Assembly: GCF_041435215.1 (NCBI RefSeq)
Contig: NZ_CP108394.1
Location: forward strand, 8,370,001-8,434,000
From: Streptomyces sp. NBC_01314
GTDB lineage: Bacteria > Actinomycetota > Actinomycetes > Streptomycetales > Streptomycetaceae
Reading direction: 5' to 3'
Length of the DNA: 64,000 bases
Shown: one piece after another, positions 9,315 to 22,628 of the stretch
Position numbering within the stretch: position 1 is the stretch's first letter
Layout: each line of letters begins with the position of its first letter
Notes under the pieces: model-generated
Told to the model about the DNA's origin: nothing
Databases searched by the model: none
The model's input: the letters and a program-made list of their open reading frames with translations, nothing else
Program-made: the position numbers and the translations under genes

Positions 9315-10991
9315 TCACACGGGGTCGTACGTCCGCTCCACCTTCTGCGTTCCGCTCCGCGTCCGGTACGAGCGCGCCCAGGACGACGTCGCGTCGGCCC
9401 TCGTGCGGTCGGAGAGGACGTAGAAGTCCATCTGCGCCCGCGCGGCGGTGATGTCCAGGACGCCGTAGCCGTGCCGGTCGGTGTCGACCCAGTGGACGTG
9501 CCGGTTGGCGGCGCGGATCAGCGGGGAGGCCAGCGCGGAGACGGTGCCCTCGGGGACCTTGACGAGGTCGTCGAGGTTGTCGGAGGTGACCGAGGTGACG
9601 ACGAACTCGGTGGCGGCGGAGGCCGACAGCGGGTACGTACCGGCATTGACCGGCACGTCGTTGGCCCAGGCCATGTGGATGTCGCCGGTGAGGAAGACCG
9701 TGTTGCGGATCGCGTTCTGCCGCAGGTGGGCGAGGAGTTCGCGGCGGTCGTCGGTGTATCCGTCCCACTGGTCGGGGTTGAGGGCGAGCCCTTCCTTCGG
9801 CAGGCCCAGCAGCTCGGCGAGGGGTTCGAAGAGGTCGACCGTGAGGTTGCCGAGGGCGAACGGGGCGATCATCACCGAGTTGCCGACCAGGCGCCAGGTC
9901 GTGTCGGAGGACTTCAACCCGGCCTTCAGCCAGTCGAGCTGGGCCCGGCCGGTCAGCGTACGGTCCGGGTCGTCGACCTCGCCGTCGCCGACGCCCACCT
10001 GCTGCGAGCGGAAGGACCGCAGGTCAAGGAGCGACAGGTCGACGAGCTTGCCGAAACGCAGCCGGCGGTAGGTGGTGCCCGCGATCGCCGGGCGCACTGG
10101 CATCCACTCGAAGTACGCCTGCTTGGCCGCCGACTGCCGGGCCGCCCAGGTGCCTTCCGTGCCTCCGGTGTGGTTCTGGGCGCCGCCCGACCACGCGTCG
10201 TTGGCGATCTCGTGGTCGTCCCAGATGGCGACGACCGGCGCGGCCGCGTGCAGGGCCTGCAGGTCCGGGTCGGTCTTGTAACGGGCGTGCCGGACGCGGT
10301 AGTCGGCGAGGGAGACGATCTCGTGGGTCGGCGCGTGCCGCCGTACGACCTTGTCGCGGGTGCCGTACTCGCCGGTGCCGTACTCGTAGATGTAGTCGCC
10401 GAGGTGCAGCCACGCGTCCAGGTCGCCGCGCGCCGCCAGATGGCGGTAGGCGGCGAAGTGGCCGCCCTCCCAGTTGGCGCAGGAGACCACGCCGAAGCGC
10501 AGGCCGGCGGTGGTGGCGTCGGCGGCCGGGGCGGTGCGGGTGCGGGCGGCGGGCGAGCCGGTGCCGCCGGCCGAGAAGCGGAACCAGTAGTTCGTGGCGG
10601 GTGCGAGGCCGCGTACGTCCGCCTTGACGGTGTGGTCGGAGGCGGCGGTCGCGGTCGTCGAGCCCTTCGCGACGATGTTTGTGAACGCCTTGTCCAGGGC
10701 GACGGTCCAGCCGACCTTGACGTCCGGGCCGAGTCCGGAGCCGGGTATCGCGGCGGCGGTGGGCGTCACCCGGGTCCACAGCAGGACCCCGTCGGGCAGT
10801 GGGTCACCGGAGGCGACGCCGTGCAGGAAGACGGGTGCTTCGGCCGCACCCGCCGGGATCGCGGCGGCCAGCGGTGCCGCGAGAACGGCTCCGGCCGCGG
10901 CCGCCTTGACGACCGTACGGCGGCTCGGGGCGGACGAACCCGTGGGCTGGGCGGGGGAGTCGGGGCTGGAGTGAGATCTGCGACTGGTCAC
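9315..10991 (-). CDS. phoD: Secreted alkaline phosphatase / phosphodiesterase PhoD
   Basis: Exported phosphatase releasing phosphate from esters outside the cell. The 558-residue product starts with a twin-arginine signal ([14 protein letters not shown], then an Ala-rich core), as expected for Tat export. Metal-site motifs of the family follow: [20 protein letters not shown] and GDIHMAWA. The start was set at GTG 10991. The ORF can be extended to ATG 11051, but that adds a stretch with a rare TTA codon and no known function. I looked for PHO-box repeats upstream and saw none that I would defend. Confidence 0.94.
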   Translation of the reverse strand: MTSRRSHSSPDSPAQPTGSSAPSRRTVVKAAAAGAVLAAPLAAAIPAGAAEAPVFLHGVASGDPLPDGVLLWTRVTPTAAAIPGSGLGPDVKVGWTVALDKAFTNIVAKGSTTATAASDHTVKADVRGLAPATNYWFRFSAGGTGSPAARTRTAPAADATTAGLRFGVVSCANWEGGHFAAYRHLAARGDLDAWLHLGDYIYEYGTGEYGTRDKVVRRHAPTHEIVSLADYRVRHARYKTDPDLQALHAAAPVVAIWDDHEIANDAWSGGAQNHTGGTEGTWAARQSAAKQAYFEWMPVRPAIAGTTYRRLRFGKLVDLSLLDLRSFRSQQVGVGDGEVDDPDRTLTGRAQLDWLKAGLKSSDTTWRLVGNSVMIAPFALGNLTVDLFEPLAELLGLPKEGLALNPDQWDGYTDDRRELLAHLRQNAIRNTVFLTGDIHMAWANDVPVNAGTYPLSASAATEFVVTSVTSDNLDDLVKVPEGTVSALASPLIRAANRHVHWVDTDRHGYGVLDITAARAQMDFYVLSDRTRADATSSWARSYRTRSGTQKVERTYDPV

Positions 10992-11196
10992 GGCCGACGA
11001 GATTACTGATCGGTAGGGCCGGAGGTAAGACAGCGGCCGTAATCCGCTCAATGTTCAGACGGCCGTGGGTTGTTCGTCGGTCGGCGAGCCGGGACGGGCG
11101 GCCTCCCCGCCACCGTTCGTGCCGCGTTCGCCGCAGGCCGCGTGGGCTGATGCGCCGTCGATCGACCTGGGCGGTCGTCCTGGGGCGGCCCGTCGG

Positions 11197-14691
<3,495 letters not shown>

Positions 14692-14992
14692 CAAAGAGAA
14701 CGACGACAACTCCAGGCCCCCTGCGCCCTGTCGGGATGGTGGTGGCAACCCCGTACGCACCCGTACGCACCCGTACGGCACCCCCGCCGGGCACCTCTCG
14801 AAAGCGCCTTCGAGGCGCGTACAGGGTAGCCCCCGGCTCCACAGAGGTCGCACAACTACATGGGGGATCTTCCCCGATACCAGGGGGCCCGGCGTCCGGC
14901 ACGCTTCTGTTTCGGCAGGGCAGGGGGGACAGGGCATGGCCCGGGGGAACATGCCCTGCCTGCTTCTTTTTCTTTCGGCAGGGAGGTCGTCA
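14692..14992. promoter_or_regulatory. Divergent regulatory region between LAL regulator and lipoprotein gene
   Basis: About 300 bases between divergent genes. It holds a dyad with 9-bp arms (14930-14938 and 14950-14958) and an 11-base direct repeat TTTCGGCAGGG at 14910-14920 and 14973-14983, the second copy merging into the lipoprotein ribosome-binding site. Further left are three copies of CCGTACGCAC/G. Promoter boxes could not be placed firmly. Confidence 0.45.
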
Positions 14993-15625
14993 ATGCAGCG
15001 TGCCCCGATATGGGTCGCCGCCGGAGTGCTGGGCCTGGTCCTGTGCGGGTGTTCGTCACCCGCCGCAACCACCGGGGGCGGGAGCGGCGGCGGGTCGTCG
15101 TCGGCCGGGGCCGCCGCCGACGGACCGGAGGTGCCGCTGACCACCCAGGACCTGGAGCGGGTCTGCACGGACGGGCTCGGTTTCGAGGGGCTGCCCGCCT
15201 ACGACCGTACGAAGAAGACCGTGCACCCGGCGCAGCTCATGAACAGCACCGGCGACGGCTGGACGAGCAGCGTGCCCGTCGACGGCGACTTCCCCAAGGG
15301 CTGGTTCCTCGGCTACGAGGACAAGCCGGAGAAGGCGGAGCTGGTCGTCTGCGTGGAGCGCACCAAGGCCACCGCGACCGGCAAGGTCTGCGACATGGAG
15401 GCCGACGGCAAGCCGCTGAAGATCCGGACGTACAACACCTCGTACCGGGTGCGGGTCGTCGAGGCGCGTACCGGCAAGGAGCAGTACGGGCACACGGGCA
15501 AGGCCGAGTCCGACGAGTGCCCGGTGTACATCTTCACCTCGGACGACGAGGACGCCGACAAGTACTACAACGAGGTCCGGCCCGAGGACTACCGCAAGCG
15601 CGTCAAGCCGTACATCGCGCCGTAG
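14993..15625 (+). CDS. Putative secreted lipoprotein of unknown function
   Basis: A 210-residue protein starting at ATG 14993 behind a good GGGAGG site. The short N-terminus (one Arg), hydrophobic core and LCGC box at residues 17-20 fit a lipoprotein signal peptide, so it should be lipidated at Cys20 and held on the outer face of the membrane. A Gly/Ser/Ala linker follows, then a globular region of about 160 residues with four Cys residues spaced as two possible disulfides. I do not recognise the family. It is divergent from the LAL regulator and convergent with a CPAC thiol oxidoreductase gene, which would suit a disulfide-bearing export. Confidence 0.82.
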   Translation: MQRAPIWVAAGVLGLVLCGCSSPAATTGGGSGGGSSSAGAAADGPEVPLTTQDLERVCTDGLGFEGLPAYDRTKKTVHPAQLMNSTGDGWTSSVPVDGDFPKGWFLGYEDKPEKAELVVCVERTKATATGKVCDMEADGKPLKIRTYNTSYRVRVVEARTGKEQYGHTGKAESDECPVYIFTSDDEDADKYYNEVRPEDYRKRVKPYIAP

Positions 15626-15674
15626 CCGCCGTAGCCGCCGTAGCCGCCGTAGCCGCCGTAGCCGCGCCGTAGCC
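15617..15674 (+). repeat. 9-bp tandem repeat at the lipoprotein stop codon
   Basis: Five regular copies of CGCCGTAGC and a sixth offset by two bases. The lipoprotein stop TAG lies in the first unit, and because the unit is nine bases long, each further regular copy supplies another TAG in the same frame. Confidence 0.85.
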
Positions 15675-15689
15675 GCTGCCGTCGTCGGT

Positions 15690-15732
15690 CGGGCGGGGCC
15701 GCGGGGAGATCCGCTCCGGGGCCCCGCCCGTT
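15690..15732. terminator. Bidirectional hairpin terminator
   Basis: An 11-bp GC stem (15690-15700 with 15720-15730) lies between the convergent lipoprotein and thiol oxidoreductase genes. There is only a TT after it on the plus strand. Confidence 0.6.
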
Positions 15733-15751
15733 CACGCGTGCCGTGCGGCGG

Positions 15752-16552
15752 CTACTTGGTGACGCCCGCGTCCTTGAGCGCCGTCTCCCACTCCGCGACC
15801 GTGGACGGGTTGGTGATCGTCTTGTCGTTGATCTTGATGGTGGGGGTCGACTTGACCCCGTCGGCGTCGGTGAAGGACTTGCTCATCCTCATCGCCCAGG
15901 CGTCGTAAGTGCCCTTCTCGACGGCGTCCTGGAACTTCTTGTTGTTCTTCAGCGCGTCGACCGTGTTCGCCACCTTGATCAGATAGCTGTCCTTGGCGAA
16001 CTCGTCGGTGGACTCCTCCGGGTGGTACTTCGTCGAGTACAGCGCGGCCTTGTAGTCGAGGAAGGCCTCGGGGCTGACGTTCAGGGCGGCCCCGAGCGCG
16101 CTCAGCGCGTTCTTCGAGCCCTCGCCGGTGAGGTTGCCGTCCAGGAAGGTGCCGAGCGTGAAGGAGAGCTTGTAGTCGCCGTCGTCCATGCCCTTGTTGA
16201 CGGTCTCGCCGACGGTCTGCTCGAAGCCGGCGCAGGCCGGGCAGCGCGGGTCCTCGTACAGATGGACCACGTTGTCGGACGTGGAGTCACCGATCAGCAC
16301 AGTGGTGCCGTTCTTGCCCGAGGTGTTGGCCGGGGCGACCACCGTGGCCTTGGCGGCCGCCTCCCACTTGGTGGGCTGGTTGTTCTGGACGACGGCGTAG
16401 CCGATGCCGCCGGCTATCGCGAGGACCGCGACGATCGAGCCCGCCACGATCGCCTGCCGCCTGACCTTCGCGCGCTTGGCCTGACGCTCGCGCTCCAGGC
16501 GCAGGCGCTCACGGGCCGCCGACTTCGCCGCGCTGCTGTTCCGCTTGCTCAT
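15752..16552 (-). CDS. Membrane-anchored DsbA-like thiol oxidoreductase
   Basis: A 266-residue protein with a basic cytoplasmic start (about residues 1-32), one membrane helix (about 33-55) and an extracytoplasmic thioredoxin-fold domain of the DsbA/DSBA-like type. The active site is CPAC at residues 104-107 in a DPRCPACAGF context. It probably forms or reshuffles disulfides in exported proteins. ATG 16552 has a GGGAG site and removes an unneeded ten-residue extension. Its downstream neighbour on the same strand group is a membrane protein with two Cys motifs at 16630-17316, which lies just upstream and could be its partner. Confidence 0.9.
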   Translation of the reverse strand: MSKRNSSAAKSAARERLRLERERQAKRAKVRRQAIVAGSIVAVLAIAGGIGYAVVQNNQPTKWEAAAKATVVAPANTSGKNGTTVLIGDSTSDNVVHLYEDPRCPACAGFEQTVGETVNKGMDDGDYKLSFTLGTFLDGNLTGEGSKNALSALGAALNVSPEAFLDYKAALYSTKYHPEESTDEFAKDSYLIKVANTVDALKNNKKFQDAVEKGTYDAWAMRMSKSFTDADGVKSTPTIKINDKTITNPSTVAEWETALKDAGVTK

Positions 16553-16629
16553 GGGTGAACTCCCTGGGGACGCGCACACGGGGTGCGCGGATGCGTGTGG
16601 TGGGGGACGTGCTCGTGCTCAGGAGGTGG

Positions 16630-17316
16630 TCACGCGAAGGTGACCGAGCACGGCGGTCCACGCCGTCCCAGGGAGTGCGTGTGGAGAAGGGTGCGGGCAC
16701 TGGCCGTACGGTGCGCGGTGCGCGTCGGCCGGTGCTGCGCCTTCAGGGGCCGCACCATGACCACGGCGACCGCGATCAGCAGCGGCCGGAAGCCGGCGGC
16801 GACCGCGGCGTCCAACAGCTGGGCCAGCGCACGCTCGCCGCGCCGCAGCCAGGCGGCGGCCAGCAGACCGACGCCGATGTGCGCGGCGAGCAGCAGCCAG
16901 GCGGCGCCCGGACCGGCGCCCGCCAGCAGCGCCGCCGCCCGCTCGGAGCCGCCGGCGACCCGCGCCAGCGGTGCGCCCACACTGCCGCCGCCGCACAGCA
17001 TGTCCAGCCCGACCTGGCGCAGCGGACCGGTGATCGGGCCGCCCGCCTCGCCGTAACAGGCGTGCTGGCCCGTGGTGAACACCGTGTCGGCGGTCAGCTC
17101 CAGTGGGATCAGCACACCGGCGATCCGCCCGAAGTCGCGCTCGCGGCCGGCCAGCGCGTAGGCGACGAGGAACACGGCGGCGGCGATCGCGGCGACGGCG
17201 GTGAGCGGGAGCGGGACCCTGGACAGCAGTACGTGCGACGTGGTGCTGAGCGTCACGACGACCGCCGTGAACAGCGCCGCGCGTACGGCTCTGAGGTGGG
17301 TCCCGGATATGTCCAT
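16630..17316 (-). CDS. Integral membrane protein of unknown function
   Basis: A 228-residue protein with about five to six hydrophobic helices and a basic C-terminal tail of 35 residues. Two short Cys-containing motifs (GQHACYG and LDMLCGGG) lie between helices 3 and 4. It precedes the CPAC oxidoreductase gene by 77 bases on the same strand, so the two may be one transcript. A role in redox recycling of the oxidoreductase is tempting but the sequence does not show a VKOR or DsbB motif that I can identify. Start ATG 17316. Confidence 0.75.
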   Translation of the reverse strand: MDISGTHLRAVRAALFTAVVVTLSTTSHVLLSRVPLPLTAVAAIAAAVFLVAYALAGRERDFGRIAGVLIPLELTADTVFTTGQHACYGEAGGPITGPLRQVGLDMLCGGGSVGAPLARVAGGSERAAALLAGAGPGAAWLLLAAHIGVGLLAAAWLRRGERALAQLLDAAVAAGFRPLLIAVAVVMVRPLKAQHRPTRTAHRTASARTLLHTHSLGRRGPPCSVTFA

Positions 17317-17436
17317 GGCGTCGGAGAGTGTCCCACGTACGCACGTAAGGGACCGCTAAAAGGTCCCTGTGAGTACGCGACGCCTCCTGTCTCGGTGGTG
17401 GCCTGCGGGGAGGGTTCTCGGGAATTCGCCGGGGTC

Positions 17437-18771
17437 TCAGTGGTTCCGCAGGCCGGGGATCCGGCCGTTGCGGAAGAGGTCGACGAAGATCTGGTGGTCC
17501 GCACGCGCGCGTGCTCCGTACGCGTGCGCGAAGTCCACCAGGAGCGGTGCGAGGCCCTCCTCGTCGGCCGCGATCGCCGCGTCGATGGCCCGCTCCGTGG
17601 AGAACGGCACCAGGGACTGCCCGGTCAGGTCGTCCGCCGCCGCGTGCATCGTGGCCGTGGCCCGGCCGAGGTCGGCGACGACCGTCGCGATCTCGTCCAG
17701 GTCGTCGATGTCGCTCCAGTCCAGGTCCACCGCGTACGGGGACACCTCGGCGACCAGCTGCCCGGCGCCGTCCAGCTCGGTCCAGCCCAGCCACGGGTCG
17801 GCGTGGGCCTGCAGAGCCCGCTGGGAGATCACCGTGCGGTGGCCCTCGTGCTCGAAGTAGTCACGGATCCGCTGGTCGGTGATGTGGCGGGAGACGGCCG
17901 GGGTCTGGGCCTGCTTGATGTAGATCACGACGTCGTTCTCCAGGGCGTCGCTCTGCCCCTCCAGCAGGATGTTGTACGACGGCAGTCCCGCCGAGCCGAT
18001 GCCGATGCCCCGGCGGCCGACGACGTCCTTCACCCGGTAGGAGTCCGGGCGGGTCAGCGAGGACTCCGGGAGCGTCTCCAGATAGCCGTCGAAGGCGGCC
18101 AGCACCTTGTAGCGGGTCGCCGCGTCCAGCTCGATCGAGCCGCCCCCGGGCGCGAAGCGACGCTCGAAGTCACGGATCTCCGTCATCGAGTCGAGGAGAC
18201 CGAAGCGGGTCAGCGAGCGGGCGTCGCGCAGCGCGTCCAGCAGCGGGCCCTGGGCGGTGTCCAGCGTGAACGGAGGCACCTCGTCCCGCTTGGCGCCGGT
18301 CGCGATGGCGTGGATCCGCTCGCGGTAGGCGGCCGCGTAGGTCTCCACCAGCTCGGTGATCTGCTCGTCGCCGAGCGCCTTCGCGTACCCGATGAGCGCC
18401 ACGGAGGCGGCGAAGCGCTTCAGGTCCCAGGTGAAGGGGGCGACGTACGCCTCGTCGAAGTCGTTCACGTTGAAGATCAGGCGGCCCGTGGAGTCCATGT
18501 ACGTGCCGAAGTTCTCCGCGTGCAGGTCGCCGTGGATCCACACGCGCGAGGTGCGCTCGTCCAGGTACGGACCGGAGGCCTTCTCGTCGTCCAGATCCTT
18601 GTAGAACAGGCACGCCGTACCCCGGTAGAACGCGAAGGCCGAGGCCGCCATCTTCCGGAACTTCACGCGGAACGCGGCCGGGTCGGCGGCCAGGAGCTGG
18701 CCGAACGCGGTGTCGAAGACGGCGAGGATCTCCTCGCCGCGTCGCTCGTCGTTGAGCTGCGGAACCGACAT
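17437..18771 (-). CDS. DUF2252 family protein (kinase-like fold)
   Basis: A 444-residue cytoplasmic protein. It carries the phosphotransferase-like motif HGDLHAEN at residues 80-87 and NDFDEA at 103-108, matching the catalytic and metal-binding motifs of the aminoglycoside-phosphotransferase/choline-kinase fold that DUF2252 is related to. The substrate is unknown; no transporter or pathway gene is adjacent. ATG 18771 has a perfect AGGAGG site nine bases upstream. It is divergent from dnaE with about 210 bases between them. Confidence 0.9.
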   Translation of the reverse strand: MSVPQLNDERRGEEILAVFDTAFGQLLAADPAAFRVKFRKMAASAFAFYRGTACLFYKDLDDEKASGPYLDERTSRVWIHGDLHAENFGTYMDSTGRLIFNVNDFDEAYVAPFTWDLKRFAASVALIGYAKALGDEQITELVETYAAAYRERIHAIATGAKRDEVPPFTLDTAQGPLLDALRDARSLTRFGLLDSMTEIRDFERRFAPGGGSIELDAATRYKVLAAFDGYLETLPESSLTRPDSYRVKDVVGRRGIGIGSAGLPSYNILLEGQSDALENDVVIYIKQAQTPAVSRHITDQRIRDYFEHEGHRTVISQRALQAHADPWLGWTELDGAGQLVAEVSPYAVDLDWSDIDDLDEIATVVADLGRATATMHAAADDLTGQSLVPFSTERAIDAAIAADEEGLAPLLVDFAHAYGARARADHQIFVDLFRNGRIPGLRNH

Positions 18772-18984
18772 CGCTGGGTGCCTCCTGGTGGATCACGGGT
18801 GAGTCGACTTCTCAACGTGCGAGGGCGCGCGCGAGTGCCCGCGACGCCCCCTGAAAGGTACGGGGGACACGCCTCGCGGTGTCAGTCCCGAGGCATAGAC
18901 TTCGACGCTGTCCCCCAGACTGTCCGCAGCCCGTGGGGAAGTCGTTCACGCTTGTTTCCCCTGTGTCCCTTGGAGGCCGAAGCC

Positions 18985-21900
18985 GTGTCAAAGCCGCCGT
19001 TCACGCACCTGCACGTCCACACCCAGTACTCGCTGCTGGACGGTGCCGCGCGGCTCAAGGACATGTTCAACGCGTGCAACGAGATGGGCATGACCCATAT
19101 CGCCATGTCCGACCACGGCAACCTCCACGGGGCCTACGACTTCTTCCACACCGCCAAGAAGGCCGGCGTCACCCCGATCATCGGCATCGAGGCGTACGTC
19201 GCCCCCGAGTCCCGGCGCAACAAGCGCAAGATCCAGTGGGGCCAGCCGCACCAGAAGCGGGACGACGTGTCCGGTTCGGGTGGTTACACGCACAAGACGA
19301 TCTGGGCGGCGAACAGGACGGGCCTGCACAACCTCTTCAAGCTCTCCTCGGACGCGTACGCCGAGGGCTGGCTGCAGAAGTGGCCCCGGATGGACAAGGA
19401 GACCATCTCCCAGTGGTCCGAGGGGCTCATCGCCTCCACCGGCTGCCCCTCCGGCGAGCTCCAGACCCGGCTGCGCCTCGGCCAGTTCGACGAGGCGGTG
19501 AAGGCGGCCTCCGAGTACCAGGACATCTTCGGCAAGGACCGTTACTTCCTGGAGCTGATGGACCACGGCATCGACATCGAGCACCGGGTCCGTGAGGACC
19601 TGCTCCGCGTCGGCAAGAAGCTCGGCATCCCGCCGCTGGTCACGAACGACTCGCACTACACGTACGCGCACGAGGCGACCGCGCACGACGCCCTGCTGTG
19701 CATCCAGACCGGCAAGAACCTCTCCGACCCGGACCGCTTCAAGTTCGACGGCACCGGCTACTACCTGAAGTCCACGGACGAGATGTACGCCGTCGACTCC
19801 TCGGACGCCTGGCAGGAGGGCTGCGCCAACACCCTGCTGGTCGCCGAACAGATCGACACCTCCGGCATGTTCGAGGCCAAGAACCTCATGCCGAAGTTCG
19901 ACATCCCCGAAGGCTTCACCGAGATCACCTGGTTCCAGGAAGAGGTCCGCCGCGGGATGGAGCGCCGCTTCCCCGGCGGCGTCCCCGACGACCGCCAGAA
20001 GCAGGCCGAGTACGAGATGGACGTCATCATCCAGATGGGGTTCCCGGGGTACTTCCTCGTCGTCGCCGACTTCATCATGTGGGCCAAGACCCAGGGCATC
20101 GCCGTCGGCCCCGGCCGCGGTTCCGCCGCCGGATCGATCGTCGCGTACGCCATGGGCATCACCGACCTCGACCCGATCCCGCACGGTCTGATCTTCGAGC
20201 GGTTCCTCAACCCCGAGCGCGTCTCCATGCCCGATGTCGACATCGACTTCGACGAGCGCAGGCGCGTCGAGGTGATCAGGTACGTGACGGAGAAGTACGG
20301 CGCCGACAAGGTCGCCATGATCGGCACGTACGGCAAGATCAAGGCGAAGAACGCCATCAAGGACTCCGCGCGCGTGCTGGGCTACCCGTACGCGATGGGC
20401 GACCGGCTCACCAAGGCGATGCCCGCCGACGTCCTCGGCAAGGGCATCGACCTCAACGGCATCACCGACCCCTCCCACCCGCGCTACAGCGAAGCGGGCG
20501 AGATCCGGGGAATGTACGAGAACGAACCGGACGTGAAGAAGGTCATCGACACCGCCAAGGGCGTCGAGGGCCTGGTCCGGCAGATGGGTGTGCACGCGGC
20601 CGGCGTGATCATGTCCAGCGAGCCCATCGTCGACCACGCCCCGATCTGGGTGCGGCACACCGACGGTGTGACCATCACACAGTGGGACTACCCGCAGTGC
20701 GAGTCGCTCGGCCTGCTGAAGATGGACTTCCTGGGCCTGCGCAACCTCACGATCATGGACGACGCCATCAAGATGGTGAAGGCCAACAAGGGCATCGACC
20801 TGGAGATGCTCGCCCTCCCGCTGGACGACCCCAAGACCTTCGAACTGCTCTGCCGCGGTGACACCCTCGGCGTCTTCCAGTTCGACGGCGGCCCCATGCG
20901 CTCGCTGCTCCGCCAGATGCAGCCCGACAACTTCGAGGACATCTCCGCCGTCTCGGCCCTCTACCGGCCGGGCCCGATGGGCATGAACTCGCACATCAAC
21001 TACGCGGAGCGCAAGAACAAGCGCCAGGAGATCACGCCGATCCACCCGGAGCTGGAGGAGCCGCTGGAGGAGGTCCTGGCGGTCACCTACGGCCTGATCG
21101 TCTACCAGGAGCAGGTCCAGAAGGCCGCCCAGATCATCGCGGGCTACTCGCTCGGCGAGGCCGACATCCTGCGACGCGTGATGGGCAAGAAGAAGCCCGA
21201 GGAACTGGCGAAGAACTTCACCATCTTCCAGGCCGGCGCCAAGAAGAACGGCTACAGCGACGAGGCGATCAAGGCCCTGTGGGACGTGCTGGTCCCCTTC
21301 GCCGGATACGCCTTCAACAAGGCCCACTCGGCCGCGTACGGGCTCGTGTCCTACTGGACCGGCTATCTGAAGGCGAACTACCCGGCCGAGTACATGGCCG
21401 CGCTGCTCACCTCGGTCAAGGACGACAAGGACAAGTCGGCGGTCTACCTCAACGAGTGCCGGCGCATGCGCATCAAGGTGCTTCCGCCGAACGTCAACGA
21501 GTCCGAGCACAACTTCGCCGCCCAGGGCGACGACGTCATCCTCTTCGGCCTCGGGGCCGTGCGCAACGTCGGTACGAACGTGGTCGAGTCGATCATCCGC
21601 AGCCGCAAGGCCAAGGGGAAGTACGCCTCCTTCCCCGACTACCTCGACAAGGTCGAGGCGGTCGCCTGCAACAAGCGCACCACGGAGTCGCTGATCAAGG
21701 CGGGCGCGTTCGACACGATGGGGCACACCCGCAAGGGCCTCACCGCGCACTTCGACCCGATGATCGACAACGTGGTCGCGGTCAAGCGGAAGGAGGCCGA
21801 GGGCCAGTTCGACCTCTTCGGCGGCATGGGCGAGGAGGAGACCAGCGAGCCCGGCTTCGGACTCGACGTCGAGTTCACCACCGACGAGTGGGAGAAGACG

Positions 21901-22524
21901 TATCTCCTGGCCCAGGAGCGGGAGATGCTCGGCCTCTACGTCTCCGACCACCCCCTCTTCGGTCTGGAGCACGTGCTCTCCGACAAGGCCGACGCGGGCA
22001 TCGCCCAGCTCACCGGTGGTGAGCACGCGGACGGCGCGGTCGTCACCATCGGCGGCATCATCTCCGGTCTCCAGCGCAAGATGACCAAGCAGGGCAACGC
22101 CTGGGCCATCGCCACGGTGGAGGACCTCGCCGGTTCCATCGAGTGCATGTTCTTCCCGGCGACCTACCAGCTCGTCTCGACCCAACTCGTCGAGGACGCG
22201 GTCGTGTTCGTGAAGGGCCGCCTCGACAAGCGCGAGGAGGTGCCGCGGCTGGTCTCGATGGAGATGCAGGTCCCCGACCTGTCGAACGCGGGCACCAACG
22301 CGCCGGTGATCCTCACCATCCCGGCCACCCGCGTCACCCCGCCCATGGTCAGCCGGCTCGGTGAGATCCTCAGCCACCACAAGGGCGACAGCGAGGTCCG
22401 GATCAGGCTCCAGGGCCCGACCAAGACGACCGTGCTGCGCCTCGACCGGCACCGGGTGAAGCCGGACCCGGCCCTGTTCGGCGACCTGAAGGTGCTGCTC
22501 GGCCCGTCCTGCCTGGCCGGCTGA
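18985..22524 (+). CDS. dnaE: DNA polymerase III alpha subunit
   Basis: Replicative polymerase subunit of the DnaE1 type, 1,179 residues, the usual length. The N-terminal PHP domain starts at once (HLHVHTQYSLLDG, residues 8-20). The palm has the catalytic Asp triad region MPDVDIDFDERR around residues 414-425 and GPGRGSAAGS just before it. Helix-hairpin-helix and OB-fold regions follow near the C-terminus. GTG 18985 follows GGAGG by seven bases. A strong hairpin lies 35 bases after the stop. Confidence 0.98.
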   Translation: MSKPPFTHLHVHTQYSLLDGAARLKDMFNACNEMGMTHIAMSDHGNLHGAYDFFHTAKKAGVTPIIGIEAYVAPESRRNKRKIQWGQPHQKRDDVSGSGGYTHKTIWAANRTGLHNLFKLSSDAYAEGWLQKWPRMDKETISQWSEGLIASTGCPSGELQTRLRLGQFDEAVKAASEYQDIFGKDRYFLELMDHGIDIEHRVREDLLRVGKKLGIPPLVTNDSHYTYAHEATAHDALLCIQTGKNLSDPDRFKFDGTGYYLKSTDEMYAVDSSDAWQEGCANTLLVAEQIDTSGMFEAKNLMPKFDIPEGFTEITWFQEEVRRGMERRFPGGVPDDRQKQAEYEMDVIIQMGFPGYFLVVADFIMWAKTQGIAVGPGRGSAAGSIVAYAMGITDLDPIPHGLIFERFLNPERVSMPDVDIDFDERRRVEVIRYVTEKYGADKVAMIGTYGKIKAKNAIKDSARVLGYPYAMGDRLTKAMPADVLGKGIDLNGITDPSHPRYSEAGEIRGMYENEPDVKKVIDTAKGVEGLVRQMGVHAAGVIMSSEPIVDHAPIWVRHTDGVTITQWDYPQCESLGLLKMDFLGLRNLTIMDDAIKMVKANKGIDLEMLALPLDDPKTFELLCRGDTLGVFQFDGGPMRSLLRQMQPDNFEDISAVSALYRPGPMGMNSHINYAERKNKRQEITPIHPELEEPLEEVLAVTYGLIVYQEQVQKAAQIIAGYSLGEADILRRVMGKKKPEELAKNFTIFQAGAKKNGYSDEAIKALWDVLVPFAGYAFNKAHSAAYGLVSYWTGYLKANYPAEYMAALLTSVKDDKDKSAVYLNECRRMRIKVLPPNVNESEHNFAAQGDDVILFGLGAVRNVGTNVVESIIRSRKAKGKYASFPDYLDKVEAVACNKRTTESLIKAGAFDTMGHTRKGLTAHFDPMIDNVVAVKRKEAEGQFDLFGGMGEEETSEPGFGLDVEFTTDEWEKTYLLAQEREMLGLYVSDHPLFGLEHVLSDKADAGIAQLTGGEHADGAVVTIGGIISGLQRKMTKQGNAWAIATVEDLAGSIECMFFPATYQLVSTQLVEDAVVFVKGRLDKREEVPRLVSMEMQVPDLSNAGTNAPVILTIPATRVTPPMVSRLGEILSHHKGDSEVRIRLQGPTKTTVLRLDRHRVKPDPALFGDLKVLLGPSCLAG

Positions 22525-22558
22525 GCGGGCCTCGTCAGGCCGGTGGGCGTGAACGTGC

Positions 22559-22592
22559 AAGGGGCGCATCCGGTGTTCCGGACGCGCCCCTT
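22559..22592. terminator. Bidirectional terminator after dnaE
   Basis: Fifteen-base arms pair with a single mismatch around a TGTT loop (AAGGGGCGC arm and its complement). It separates dnaE from a convergent small gene and can serve both. Confidence 0.85.
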
Positions 22593-22628
22593 GGTGTGTA
22601 CGGGCTGCAACAGCCCTTTCCGCGGATG

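Noticed and set aside
10992..11051. 20-codon extension of phoD to ATG 11051
   Set aside because: It adds residues before a complete Tat signal, includes a rare TTA codon and has no ribosome-binding site.
16630..17316. Membrane protein considered as a VKOR or DsbB partner of the CPAC oxidoreductase
   Set aside because: The Cys residues do not form the CxxC quinone-site motifs of those families, so only position supports it.
18988..22569. 1,193-residue minus-strand ORF opposite dnaE
   Set aside because: It is the reverse shadow of dnaE codons, with repetitive Val/Gly/Arg/His composition and no domain.
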